From Candidatus Peregrinibacteria bacterium CG10_big_fil_rev_8_21_14_0_10_36_19 (GTDB lineage: Bacteria > Patescibacteriota > Gracilibacteria > UBA1369 > LOWO2-01-FULL-3): a DNA stretch of 64,000 nucleotides. Location of the stretch: NCBI GenBank assembly GCA_002772535.1, contig PFDP01000015.1, positions 44,903 through 108,902 of the forward strand. Reading direction: 5' to 3'. How positions within the stretch are numbered: position 1 is the stretch's first letter; every line of letters begins with the position of its first letter. Of the stretch, positions 27,093 to 37,242 are shown piece by piece. Below the pieces are notes generated by a model, which worked only from the letters and a program-made list of their open reading frames with translations, was not told the DNA's origin and did not search any database. The position numbers and the translations under genes are program-made.

Positions 27093-28595
27093 TTAGACTG
27101 TCAAACTAGTACTTTTATATTGGAGAGCCTCGGCTAAATGTAACTGGTTAATACACTCTGAAGATTCTAAATCTGCAATTGTGCGAGCTACCTTTAGTAC
27201 TTTTAAATAGCCCCTGTTTGATAGCTTTAGTTTTTCTGCAGCTTGATTTAAGAAGTCTGTATTTTCTGGTGAAAGCTGGCAATGTAACTTTATTTCGTTA
27301 ATATTCATGTCTGCATTGTTATGATTGAAACGCGATTTTTGAGTGAGGCTAGCATTATATATACGATCGGTTAAATTCTGTGGATTCGAAGATTCTTGAA
27401 ATAAATCACCCATACTGCTTTTTTGAATATGCAGGCAAATGTCGAACCTATCCAATAGTGGTCCTGAAATTTTTTTCTGATAATTTTTAATTTGAGAATC
27501 AGTGCATTTGCAATTCTGATCCTTAGATCCAAGATAGCCGCAAGGACAAGGATTCATTGTCGCTAGAAAAATAAAGTTGCTTGGATATGTAATGGTTTGC
27601 CCTTTGCGGCTTATATTGATTTTTTTGTCTTCAAGTGGCTGCCTTAGTGTTTCAAGAATTTTTTTAGGAAATTCGGCTATTTCATCAAAAAATAATACAC
27701 CATTATGAGCTAAAGAAATTTCTCCTGGTTTGGGGTTTTGGCCGCCGCCGATTAAGGCGGCGGCTGTTGCAGTGTGATGAACTTCTCTAAAGGGACGATT
27801 GCTTATAATTGGAGTTTGCTCATTTAATAAGCCACACACAGAATAAATTTTTGTAGATTCCAATACTTCTTTTGTGTTTGGGGGCGGAAGCAGGTATTTA
27901 AAGGCACGACAAAGAATTGTTTTTCCGCACCCTGGGGCGCCAAAAAGTAGTGTGTTATGGCCGCCTGCTGCGGCAATTTGGAGCCCTCTTTTGGCGCCCG
28001 CCATTCCAATGATTTTTTCAAACTTAATGCCTCTGTGAATACGCTGTGTAACTATTTTTTTGTGCTTGATTGGCTGAATGTTAATTTGATCAGTAATATG
28101 TTCAATTAACTGTGAAAGAGTTTTTATAGGATAAATTTTTATTCCCCCACAAAAGCTGGCTTCCATTGAATTTTCATAAGGAATAAATATTTCTTTGAAC
28201 CCAGCTTTTTTAGAGTGTTCAACAATGGCAATAATTCCCGTGATAGGTTTTACATTTCCAGTTAGAGATAACTCCCCTATGATGATGGACTTCTCAAGGT
28301 TTTTGACTGATATTTGACGACTAGCCAGAAGTAAAGAAATGGCTATAGGTAGATCAAACGCTGGGCCTTCTTTGCGAATTTGTGCAGGTGCTAGATTAAT
28401 CACTTTTTTTGTTGGTGGAAATTTAAAACCTGTGTTTTTAATACTAGCTCTTACTCTCTCTTTTGATTCTTGTACTGATACATCACCAAGTCCAACTATT
28501 GAAAATGATGGCAATCCGTTTGAAATATCTGCCTGAACTTCAACAGTAGAGCAACTCAGACCACTAGATGAGCAAGAAAAAATTTTACTAAACAT
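27093..28595 (-). CDS. comM: YifB/ComM family Mg-chelatase-like AAA ATPase
   Basis: GLPSFSIVGLGDVSVQESKERVRASIKNTGF; LLFGAPGCGKTILCR; HNGVLFFDEIAEFPKKILETLRQPLED; MNPCPCGYLG. Confidence 0.95.
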   Translation of the reverse strand: MFSKIFSCSSSGLSCSTVEVQADISNGLPSFSIVGLGDVSVQESKERVRASIKNTGFKFPPTKKVINLAPAQIRKEGPAFDLPIAISLLLASRQISVKNLEKSIIIGELSLTGNVKPITGIIAIVEHSKKAGFKEIFIPYENSMEASFCGGIKIYPIKTLSQLIEHITDQINIQPIKHKKIVTQRIHRGIKFEKIIGMAGAKRGLQIAAAGGHNTLLFGAPGCGKTILCRAFKYLLPPPNTKEVLESTKIYSVCGLLNEQTPIISNRPFREVHHTATAAALIGGGQNPKPGEISLAHNGVLFFDEIAEFPKKILETLRQPLEDKKINISRKGQTITYPSNFIFLATMNPCPCGYLGSKDQNCKCTDSQIKNYQKKISGPLLDRFDICLHIQKSSMGDLFQESSNPQNLTDRIYNASLTQKSRFNHNNADMNINEIKLHCQLSPENTDFLNQAAEKLKLSNRGYLKVLKVARTIADLESSECINQLHLAEALQYKSTSLTV

Positions 28596-28644
28596 GTCTA
28601 TAACATGCAGTAACTATGTTAAATATTTTTAAATTATTTCTAAA

Positions 28645-29529
28645 TTATTTTAATTGGATTTCGTAGTATTTTTCACCAGAAGTAAAATAGGCAAATTTTT
28701 CATTTGCGCTGATAAGGAAAGTATCTGGACTAATATTTGCAAAGGTTTTGATTTCTAAATATTGATTAGTTTTTGGATCATAACTTCCTAAAATATAATC
28801 TTCTCCAACTAGCTTGAAATAGTAGAGTTTGTCTAATGCTGACCAAGAAAAAAGATTGTCTCCTGAACTTAAATTTAATTTCAATGCTTCATTATTATTT
28901 AACATCCAGATTTCTGGAAAAGTTGGACTTGTGAAAGCAAAATAATCTCCGAAATGTGAAAATTTTCCGAAGGTTATACTTGGTAAATCTGCTAAGAGAA
29001 CGCTTTCATTTGTTGAAAGGTTTACCTTGTAACTTCCTTTTGGAGAATTAATCAAAGCTGCACTTTTATTACCGAAAATGGTTGCCTCTAAAATTTCTTT
29101 TGGGAAATAGGCTAAAGTTTTTTTACTTAAGTCGCTTGAATTGATTAAACTTTGCCCTGTTCCATCTTTTACGAGAGAGTATGCTTGAAAATCTTCTTCA
29201 AAGGGTATGTTGGAAATTTCTTTAATACTTGGTGCAAACTTAAAAGTGGAAGATATATTAGTTGTTCTAAAAGCTTTGATTTCTGCCGTTTCAACTAGAT
29301 CAAAAAAACCTGTTTTTCTGATAACTAAACTTTTTGAGCCACTATGAAGTTTTATTTCGCATGGAGAATCATTACATTCTGTAGTGCCTTCCCCCACTAC
29401 CTCTATTGAAAACGGAGCTTCTGCATCAATAGAAAGATATCCCTTGTTAATTAATCCCCATATAAAGTAGAGGATAAAGAAAGCGGTGAAAACTATGAAG
29501 GCAATTACTCTTTTTTTGGAATTATCCAT
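28645..29529 (-). CDS. membrane-anchored protein with PEGA-like domain
   Basis: TM segment then APFSIEVVGEGTTECNDSPCEIKLHSGSKSLVIRKTGF; start chosen at MDNSKK. Confidence 0.65.
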   Translation of the reverse strand: MDNSKKRVIAFIVFTAFFILYFIWGLINKGYLSIDAEAPFSIEVVGEGTTECNDSPCEIKLHSGSKSLVIRKTGFFDLVETAEIKAFRTTNISSTFKFAPSIKEISNIPFEEDFQAYSLVKDGTGQSLINSSDLSKKTLAYFPKEILEATIFGNKSAALINSPKGSYKVNLSTNESVLLADLPSITFGKFSHFGDYFAFTSPTFPEIWMLNNNEALKLNLSSGDNLFSWSALDKLYYFKLVGEDYILGSYDPKTNQYLEIKTFANISPDTFLISANEKFAYFTSGEKYYEIQLK

Positions 29530-29881
29530 TGAGAATGTTTTTAAAGTGCTCAAAATGATTACTTTTTAATTGTATGGAAATAAGGTCAAGTCGCCAACTG
29601 AAAGGGACTTTTCGACTTGTGTGATTGAAAAAATGAGTTGCTGCTTTTTTTAGCTTATAAAGTTTTTTACTTGTAATTGATTCTTCTGGCAGTCCAAATT
29701 TTTGATTACTTCTAGTTTTTACTTCAACAAAAACTGTTGTTTTATTTTCTGGACATATAGCTATTAAATCTATTTCCCCTACTCTGGCAAAATATTTTCT
29801 CTCTATTACCTTATAGCCTAAGGTTAAGAGATAATTTTCTGCCATGTTTTCGCCTAAATCGCCCGTAGTTTTTTTGTTCAT
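29522..29881 (-). CDS. UPF0102/YraN-family putative endonuclease
   Basis: GDLGENMAENYLLTLGYKVIERKYFARVGEIDLIAICPENKTTVFVEVKTRSN. Confidence 0.93.
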   Translation of the reverse strand: MNKKTTGDLGENMAENYLLTLGYKVIERKYFARVGEIDLIAICPENKTTVFVEVKTRSNQKFGLPEESITSKKLYKLKKAATHFFNHTSRKVPFSWRLDLISIQLKSNHFEHFKNILNG

Positions 29882-29977
29882 AAATTTCTATTACTTTAAA
29901 GTTGTTAAAATTTTGTAAATTTTAGATGTTGTAAGTAATGGTAAATTTGATTATATTTATCTACCCAAGGGCAATAT

Positions 29978-31345
29978 ATGAAAGATCAAAATAACTACGT
30001 ACCACCACACAGTTTGGAGGCTGAAAAGTCGACTCTTGGTGCTATTTTGATTGATAAAGATTCGATTTTAAAAATATCTGATTTTTTACAAACAGAGGAT
30101 TTTTATCATGATGCTCACAAAATGGTGTATCAAGCCATTTTGGATTTATATGATAAGAGATCGCCAGTAGATTTGGTTACCCTTTCAAATATATTGGAGG
30201 AAAGAAAGCAATTGGCTTTGGTTGGTGGTGCATCTTATCTTGCGCTTTTAGCATCTGAGGTACCAACCGCTACTCATATTTTCCAGTATGCGACAATCAT
30301 TAAAGAAAAAAGTGTATTAAGAAAAATCATCCGTGCTGGAGATACTGTAAGAGGATTGGGATATAGAGAAGGAGATAATATTGATGAACTGATTGATAGT
30401 GCAGAAAAGGCAATTTTTGAAGTTTCACAAACTCATGTAGGAGATAGATTTGTACATATTAAAGATGTTTTAAATAAAACTTACGAAAAAATTTCTGATT
30501 TGCATGATCCTGAGGCAAAAGAAAAATATAGAGGAACTTCTACAGGTTTCAGATCACTTGACCATATTCTTTCTGGGTTTCAACCTTCGGATTTAGTGAT
30601 TTTGGCGGCAAGGCCATCTATGGGTAAAACTGCTTTAGCTTTAAATATTGCTCAAAATGTAGCAAAGCGTGGAGCTGCTGTTGGAATTATTTCACTGGAA
30701 ATGTCGAAAGAACAATTGGTAGAGCGTATGTTTTGTAGCTTACTTGCAGTAGATTCTTGGAAAATGAGAACCGGACAACTTACTGATGATGATTTTAGTA
30801 AAATTGGCTCTGTGATGGACGACATGAACTCAATGAAAATATACATTGATGATTCAATTGGTAATTCAATTTCTGAGTTAAAGGCAAAGGCAAGACGTTT
30901 AAAAATGGAAAGTGGTTTAGACTTCTTGGTGATAGACTATTTACAACTGATGACTGCAAATACAAAAGGTGGTCAGGTGAACAGAGTACAAGAAATTTCG
31001 GATATTTCTAGGAGTTTAAAAGCATTAGCTCGTGATCTTTCAATTCCAATTTTAGCACTCTCACAATTATCTCGTGCGGTTGAAATGCGTCCAAATAAGG
31101 CGCCTCAACTTTCTGATCTGCGTGAATCCGGAGCTATTGAGCAAGATGCTGATGTTGTAATGATGATGTATCGTGAAGATTACTATGAGGAAGATAGTGA
31201 TAGAAAAGGCGTAACTGACGTTTTTATTAGAAAACACCGTAACGGTCCGATAGGTCACGTTGAACTTGGATTTAGAAAAGAACAATTGAAATTTGTGGAT
31301 CTTGATCTACAAAGAAAACCAGGAGATTATGTAATCCCTGATTAG
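29978..31345 (+). CDS. dnaB: replicative DNA helicase DnaB
   Basis: PPHSLEAEKSTLGAILID; ILAARPSMGKTALALNIAQN; DYLQLMTANTKGGQVNRVQEISDISRSLKALAR; no intein visible. Confidence 0.97.
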   Translation: MKDQNNYVPPHSLEAEKSTLGAILIDKDSILKISDFLQTEDFYHDAHKMVYQAILDLYDKRSPVDLVTLSNILEERKQLALVGGASYLALLASEVPTATHIFQYATIIKEKSVLRKIIRAGDTVRGLGYREGDNIDELIDSAEKAIFEVSQTHVGDRFVHIKDVLNKTYEKISDLHDPEAKEKYRGTSTGFRSLDHILSGFQPSDLVILAARPSMGKTALALNIAQNVAKRGAAVGIISLEMSKEQLVERMFCSLLAVDSWKMRTGQLTDDDFSKIGSVMDDMNSMKIYIDDSIGNSISELKAKARRLKMESGLDFLVIDYLQLMTANTKGGQVNRVQEISDISRSLKALARDLSIPILALSQLSRAVEMRPNKAPQLSDLRESGAIEQDADVVMMMYREDYYEEDSDRKGVTDVFIRKHRNGPIGHVELGFRKEQLKFVDLDLQRKPGDYVIPD

Positions 31346-31400
31346 GAATTGTAATTTGGCAATTGTGCCTTTATGATGTGCGTATACTAATTCAATAACT

Positions 31401-32987
31401 ATGTTTTGGGCAGACAGTATAGTAGATGACTTCCTAGCAGCTTATGAAGAAGAAGCTGGTAAAAGAAAACTTATTTTAAGAGATGAGAAAACTTTATCTG
31501 GGCGTCCTCATGTGGGATCGCTGAGATCTTTTGTAATGCACGCTGTATTATCTGATGTTTTACATAGTCGTGGAGTTGATAATGTTTTTTATTACGAAAT
31601 AAATGATACGGATGCTTTTGATTCAGTACCTTCTTATGTTGATTCATCATGGTCTGAACATTTAGGAAAAAGACTTAAAGATGTACCATCTCCCGATGGA
31701 AAAGCAGAAAATTATGCAATTTATTTTGCAAATGAGTATACTGAAGTATTAAAAGATGCGAAGTTTAATGTTGAGTTTTATGTTAGTAGTGAAAGATATG
31801 AAGCTGGAGAATATGACAAATATATTGCTTTAGCACTAGATAATAAGGACAAAATTAGAGAGATTTATAAAGAAGTTAGCGGTTCTCAAAAAGATGAAAG
31901 TTGGTATCCATGCCAAGTTATTTGTGATGGTTGTGGAAAAATTGCCACTACTAGAGTAACTGGTTGGGATGGAGAAAAAGTACAATATTCATGTGATGCT
32001 AAACTAAAATATACTCAAGGATGTTCTCATAGTGGTGAAAAATCTCCATTTGGAGGAAATGCAACTATGCCTTGGAAAGTTGAATGGGCTGCTAAATTTT
32101 GTGTGGTAAAAGTGGATTTGGAGGGAGCTGGTAAAGATCATTATGCTGCTGGTGGATCAAGGCATGTATCAAATAGAATTTGTGAAGAAGTGTTTGATCA
32201 TAAACACCCTTTTGATGTGCGTCATGAATTTATTTTAATGGAGGGGTCTAAGATGTCTTCATCTTCTGGAGTTGGCGCTACAGCTGTAGACCTGTACCAA
32301 CTACTTCCTCGTTATCTTTTCAGATTCATGATGATTCAGAAGGATGTAATGAAGACTATTAATTTTAGCCCTGATGGAGATACTATACCGGTTTTGTTTG
32401 ATCAGTATGACGAAGCTTGTAATGATTATTTCAATGGAGGTGAAGATGTAATTGAACATAAAAATCGTATTTTTGAATTCACTCACTACTACGAAGATGA
32501 TATTAAAAAGCGTAATAGGTTTCTTCCAAGATTTAGTCAGATATCTTTTTATTCTCAAATGCCCCATGTAGATATGGAAAAAAGAGTTGAAGAAATGAAA
32601 GGAGCTGAACTAAATGATTTAGATAAAGAGGAATTGGAATTGAGAGTGAAATATTCTGAGAAGTGGCTAGAAACATGTAGTCCTGAAAAATATATTTACA
32701 AACTAAGAGAAGATTTACCGGAAGAATGTGCAAATTTAGATGAAGAGCAAAAGGGATTCCTTAAACTGTTAGCTGAATATTTGGAAGAAAATCCTGCGGC
32801 CACAGGACATGATGTTCAAACATTTATTCATGATAAGAAAAAGGAACTAGGCTTTCAACCGGCTGTAATTTTTAGAGCCATTTATGCTTCACTACTTGGA
32901 AAAGATAGTGGGCCTAAAGCTGGTTGGCTAATAGAGGCATTAGATAATCAATTTTTAATTAACCGCTTCAAGGAAGCTGCAAAATAA
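31401..32987 (+). CDS. lysS: class I (archaeal-type) lysyl-tRNA synthetase
   Basis: SGRPHVGSLRSFVMHAVLSDVLHSRGVDNVFYYEINDTDAFD; GGSRHVSNRICEEVFDHKHPFDVRHEFILMEGSKMSSSSGVGA (HIGH/KMSKS-like). Confidence 0.92.
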   Translation: MFWADSIVDDFLAAYEEEAGKRKLILRDEKTLSGRPHVGSLRSFVMHAVLSDVLHSRGVDNVFYYEINDTDAFDSVPSYVDSSWSEHLGKRLKDVPSPDGKAENYAIYFANEYTEVLKDAKFNVEFYVSSERYEAGEYDKYIALALDNKDKIREIYKEVSGSQKDESWYPCQVICDGCGKIATTRVTGWDGEKVQYSCDAKLKYTQGCSHSGEKSPFGGNATMPWKVEWAAKFCVVKVDLEGAGKDHYAAGGSRHVSNRICEEVFDHKHPFDVRHEFILMEGSKMSSSSGVGATAVDLYQLLPRYLFRFMMIQKDVMKTINFSPDGDTIPVLFDQYDEACNDYFNGGEDVIEHKNRIFEFTHYYEDDIKKRNRFLPRFSQISFYSQMPHVDMEKRVEEMKGAELNDLDKEELELRVKYSEKWLETCSPEKYIYKLREDLPEECANLDEEQKGFLKLLAEYLEENPAATGHDVQTFIHDKKKELGFQPAVIFRAIYASLLGKDSGPKAGWLIEALDNQFLINRFKEAAK

Positions 32988-32988
32988 T

Positions 32989-34791
32989 ATGGATAAAATT
33001 GTTGTTTTAGATTTTGGAGGTCAATATGCGCATCTTATTGCTAATAGAGTAAGAGGTTTTGGTGTTTATACAGAGATTAAGGAGCCTGAAGTTAGCGCAG
33101 AAGAGTTAAAGGAATACAAAGGTATTATTATGTCTGGTGGCCCTTCCAGTGTTAATTCTGATGAAGGTTTAAGCTGTGATCCTGCAATTTTTGACTTAGG
33201 CATACCTGTTTTAGGCATTTGCTATGGTCATCAAGTAATTGCTAAACAGCTTGGAGGTATAATTGAAAAAGGTAAGATAAGGGAGTACGGAAGAGCATTT
33301 GTGGATTTTAAAAAAAGTGAAGGTTTACTCAAAGGGCTTAAAGAAAAAGAAGAAGTTTGGATGAATCATTTTGATCAAGTGGTTAAACTACCTGAAGGTT
33401 TTGAATTAATTGGAGAAACAGAGGACTGCCCTATTACAGCAATGGCAGATGAAAATAGAAAATTCTATGGAGTACAGTTTCATCCGGAAGTAACTCATAC
33501 GCCATGCGGATCTCAACTATTAGAAAATTTTGTAAATATTACGGGAGCAAAACGCGAATGGAATATTGATGACTATATTGAGAGCGCTATTAAAGATATT
33601 CAAACTCAAGTTGGTGATAAGAAAGTGTTCTTAATGATTAGCGGAGGCGTGGATAGTACAGTGGCATTCTTACTTTTAGATAAAGCTTTGGGGCAAGATA
33701 GAGTTTTTGGCCTATTTGTTGATACCGGCTTCATGCGTTTAAACGAAAGAAACGAAGTGGAGCAAGCACTAAAGGAATTAGGTGTTGTAAATTTACATGT
33801 CTATGATGCCTCAAATGAATATTTTGATGCACTTAAAGGTGTTTATGAACCAGAAGCAAAGAGAAAAATTATTGGAGATTTATTTTTAGATATACAGGCA
33901 AAAGTGTCAGATGATCTTAGTCTTAATCCTGATGAATGGATACTTGGCCAAGGTACTATCTATCCAGACACGATTGAAACCGGAGGAACAAAACATGCGG
34001 ATAAAATTAAAACTCACCACAACAGGGTTGAGAGAGTTCAAAAATTGATGGAAGAAGGAAAAGTAATTGAACCACTATCTCAATTGTATAAAGACGAAGT
34101 AAGAATGGTTGGGAAAAAGTTGGGACTAAATGACAAAATGACATTCAGACATCCTTTCCCAGGGCCTGGACTTGCTGTGAGATGTTTGTGTGTTGAAGGT
34201 GAAGATACATTTGATGGAATTGAAAATGTAGAAAATGAGATTAATAAAATAGTAGCTGCAGATGGACTCAAGGCAAAAGTTTTGCCACTGAAAAGTGTAG
34301 GTGTTCAGGGTGATGAGCGTACATACCGACATCCAGTTTGCCTCTATGGCAACAAGGTTTCTTGGGATCGCCTAGACAGCTTGGCTACCCGTCTGACTAA
34401 TCAGTTTGATGAGGTGAACAGGGTGATTTACTGCTTAAACACTAATGAAATTAATGATTTGTGCATAGTGAAAGGTGACCTAAACAAAGAGAGAACTTTG
34501 ACTATTCAAGAGGCAGACAAGATTGTGATGGATTATTTAACTGAAGCCAATATTCATAGAGAAATATGGCAGTTCCCTACCGTGCTTATTCCGGTAAATT
34601 TGAATAGTCGAAATGGAGAGTCTGTAGTTTTAAGACCGGTGTGTAGTTCGGAGGCAATGACTGCAAATTTCTATAGAATGAAGGAGGAACTTCTTACCCC
34701 CCTCGTAGAGCGACTCGTTAGTACAAATAAACTTTCTGGGATCTTTTACGATATTACCAACAAGCCGCCAGGGACAATTGAATGGGAGTAG
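32989..34791 (+). CDS. guaA: GMP synthase (glutamine-hydrolysing)
   Basis: VLDFGGQYAHLIANRVR; GICYGHQVIAKQLGG; SGGVDSTVAFLLLDKALG; NRNGESVVLRPVCSSEAMTANFYRM; KPPGTIEWE terminus. Confidence 0.97.
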   Translation: MDKIVVLDFGGQYAHLIANRVRGFGVYTEIKEPEVSAEELKEYKGIIMSGGPSSVNSDEGLSCDPAIFDLGIPVLGICYGHQVIAKQLGGIIEKGKIREYGRAFVDFKKSEGLLKGLKEKEEVWMNHFDQVVKLPEGFELIGETEDCPITAMADENRKFYGVQFHPEVTHTPCGSQLLENFVNITGAKREWNIDDYIESAIKDIQTQVGDKKVFLMISGGVDSTVAFLLLDKALGQDRVFGLFVDTGFMRLNERNEVEQALKELGVVNLHVYDASNEYFDALKGVYEPEAKRKIIGDLFLDIQAKVSDDLSLNPDEWILGQGTIYPDTIETGGTKHADKIKTHHNRVERVQKLMEEGKVIEPLSQLYKDEVRMVGKKLGLNDKMTFRHPFPGPGLAVRCLCVEGEDTFDGIENVENEINKIVAADGLKAKVLPLKSVGVQGDERTYRHPVCLYGNKVSWDRLDSLATRLTNQFDEVNRVIYCLNTNEINDLCIVKGDLNKERTLTIQEADKIVMDYLTEANIHREIWQFPTVLIPVNLNSRNGESVVLRPVCSSEAMTANFYRMKEELLTPLVERLVSTNKLSGIFYDITNKPPGTIEWE

Positions 34792-34792
34792 A

Positions 34793-35005
34793 TTACTTAT
34801 TTGAGTGCTCTACGACTGATGCAACAGCATCACGTGTTTCTTTAGCTGCTACAGGTCTTTCACTTGAAGAACCTGCAATAATACCAGCTAGGACTAATCC
34901 TTTCATTGCTGCAACTAAAAGTGCAACATTCTTACGATCAGTACTATCAAATCCTAAAGCATCAATGTCGTGCTCTGGACCCTTATTTGGACCTTTTGGT
35001 GCCAT
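34793..35005 (-). CDS. small hypothetical protein
   Basis: 70-aa ORF (MAPKGPNKGPEHDIDALGFDSTDRKNVALLVAAMKGLV). Confidence 0.45.
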   Translation of the reverse strand: MAPKGPNKGPEHDIDALGFDSTDRKNVALLVAAMKGLVLAGIIAGSSSERPVAAKETRDAVASVVEHSNK

Positions 35006-35074
35006 AAAAAATTGGGTTAAATAATAAGGCGATTATTTTATGGCTAGATTAGAAAAAAAACAATGGTGAAATTT

Positions 35075-35854
35075 TTATAAATTTATTTTTGTTGGAGTTT
35101 TTATTTTCATACCAAGATTGTTTTCTGTGAACCTTTTAAACTCTTCTGGATTGTCTGTAGTGAAGTAAGTGCGAGTTTTATTTTTACCTAAAGATTTCTC
35201 TAACTCTGGATTTGCTTTTAAAAATTCCTCTAAATACTTAGCCGTGATCTCACCTGAAGTTACTATTTTAACTTTTCTACCCATAATTTTTTTAAAAGAT
35301 TTCAACATTATTGGGTAATGGGTGCAACCAAGAATCAGAGTATCTATATTGGCATTTTTTAAAGGCATAAGATATTTTTTGAGAATTGAGATTGCTTCTG
35401 GTTTTGTGTGCCACCCCTCTTCAATGAACGGAACAAGCAAAGGACAAGCTTGGGTGTAAATTTGCAAGCTTTTATTTTGCCTTTTAAGGGCTTTTTCGTA
35501 GGCGGCCGAGTTTATGGTTGTTTTGGTGGCCACCACCCCTATGCGGCCGTTTTTTGTAACTTTTGATGCCTCAAGTGCTGATGGTTCTATAACTCCAATA
35601 ATTTTATCGTCTTTAATTTTTGAAAGTGCAGTTGCAGAAGCTGTATTGCAGGCAAAGATAATCAGCTTAGCTCCCCTACCCTTCATATAATCTACTGCTT
35701 TTTGTGAAAACTCCGTAACAGTTTCTGGACTATGAATACCATATGGAGCCTTGGCATTATCCCCAAGATAAAGATAATCATATTGAGGCAGTAGCTCTAA
35801 AATGGGCTTTAGAACTGTGAGACCACCATAACCGGAATCAAAAATTGCAATCAT
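35075..35854 (-). CDS. murI: glutamate racemase
   Basis: MIAIFDSGYGGLTVLKPI...LGDNAKAPYG...FACNTASATAL...LILGCTHYPIM. Confidence 0.96.
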   Translation of the reverse strand: MIAIFDSGYGGLTVLKPILELLPQYDYLYLGDNAKAPYGIHSPETVTEFSQKAVDYMKGRGAKLIIFACNTASATALSKIKDDKIIGVIEPSALEASKVTKNGRIGVVATKTTINSAAYEKALKRQNKSLQIYTQACPLLVPFIEEGWHTKPEAISILKKYLMPLKNANIDTLILGCTHYPIMLKSFKKIMGRKVKIVTSGEITAKYLEEFLKANPELEKSLGKNKTRTYFTTDNPEEFKRFTENNLGMKIKTPTKINL

Positions 35855-35904
35855 GGCCGAAGTTTACCTTTACCCACAAAGATGATCAAGATACTATTAG
35901 GCTG

Positions 35905-36621
35905 ATGAACAAGCAGATTTCAGTAGTTTTGGTGGCAGCAGGTATATGCTTTGGAGTACTAATGAGCTGGCAATTTGCTAGTGATGCACCATCTGATAGC
36001 AACTTTTTAGCAGATGAAATTAGTGCGAGAGAAAACTTAATAAAAGGCTTTCTTGATGAACAAACATATCTTCAGAGTAGAATAGTTTTTTTGCGTAAAG
36101 AAATTGAAAGAGAACAAGACCTAATAAAATCACAAGGGACTGAATCCAGTTTGACCGAACTAGAAAAATTAAAAAGGATACTTGGCCTAAGCGAAATAAC
36201 TGGTAAAGGCTTAGAGGTAACGTTAAATGACAGTCCAATTGCCGTAAGACAAGGCGAAGATATTAGTAGTAAAGGTTTAATACAGGCGGCCGATATTCGT
36301 GATGTAGTTAATCTTATGAACGCAGCTTCTGCGGATGCAATTTCAGTAAATGGTCAAAGAATAATCGCAAGCTCTCCAATATCCTCAGTTGGCACCACTA
36401 TATTGGTTAATAACTCCTATATATCCCCTCCTTTTGTTGTAAGTGCTATAGGAGATCCGGAAATAATGATACAAAGATTAAGTAATAGAGCTGCTTTGCC
36501 GGAGCTATACAAGAGAGTTCAAGAGAGCAAAGTGAGTATGAAAGTAAGTTTAAGAGAATGGGTAAGAATTCCTATTTATAATGGCGATCTTAAATATAAT
36601 TACATAAATTTGGTAGAATAA
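35905..36621 (+). CDS. DUF881 family membrane protein (copy 1)
   Basis: N-terminal TM, coiled coil, GLEVTLNDSPIA...IQAADIRDVVNLMNAASADAISVNGQRI. Confidence 0.85.
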   Translation: MNKQISVVLVAAGICFGVLMSWQFASDAPSDSNFLADEISARENLIKGFLDEQTYLQSRIVFLRKEIEREQDLIKSQGTESSLTELEKLKRILGLSEITGKGLEVTLNDSPIAVRQGEDISSKGLIQAADIRDVVNLMNAASADAISVNGQRIIASSPISSVGTTILVNNSYISPPFVVSAIGDPEIMIQRLSNRAALPELYKRVQESKVSMKVSLREWVRIPIYNGDLKYNYINLVE

Positions 36622-37238
36622 TGGATCCAAGAAAAATATACATATTAGTGGTTGCAATATTACTTGGAATTTTTGTTGTTGCTCAAAATAAGTCTTTTAA
36701 CAAGCTAGATGTGTTGAGCCGTGATGGTAAGAGTAATGTGTTTCAAGAAATTCAAATCCTGAAAGAAAAGAATCTTTCTTTGAAGAGCGAAATGGATGAC
36801 CTGGAAGCCAATTTAAAACTTTTGACTAGTCAGGGTGATGCTCTAAAAGCAATTGATGATGAGATCAAAAGGTACACAAAAATAAGTGGGCAATCCCCTA
36901 TTTTTGGACCTGGTTTCTATATTAAATTTGAGGGAAAAATTACCACTCCTTGGTTGGTGGATTTTATCAATGAATTATGGAGTACCGGAGCCCAAGCTGT
37001 AGCTGTAAATGGCATTAGAATTACTAATGAAACTGTTGGATTTGATAGCCTACCACAAGGACAAGTTTTGCTTAATGGAAGCATATTGTCATCCCCTTTT
37101 GTAATTGAAGTTATTGGTGAGTCTTCAACCATTTTAGGAAATATAGAAGTTGGTGGAGGAATTTTACAAAGAATGAAAGCCGCATTACCAGGAATGAAGG
37201 TTTCATATGAAAGAAAAGATATTATCCAAATGCAATAA
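36621..37238 (+). CDS. DUF881 family membrane protein (copy 2)
   Basis: Same architecture (GPGFYIKFEGKITTPWLVDFINELWSTGAQAVAVNGIRIT). Confidence 0.82.
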   Translation: MDPRKIYILVVAILLGIFVVAQNKSFNKLDVLSRDGKSNVFQEIQILKEKNLSLKSEMDDLEANLKLLTSQGDALKAIDDEIKRYTKISGQSPIFGPGFYIKFEGKITTPWLVDFINELWSTGAQAVAVNGIRITNETVGFDSLPQGQVLLNGSILSSPFVIEVIGESSTILGNIEVGGGILQRMKAALPGMKVSYERKDIIQMQ

Positions 37239-37242
37239 ATCT

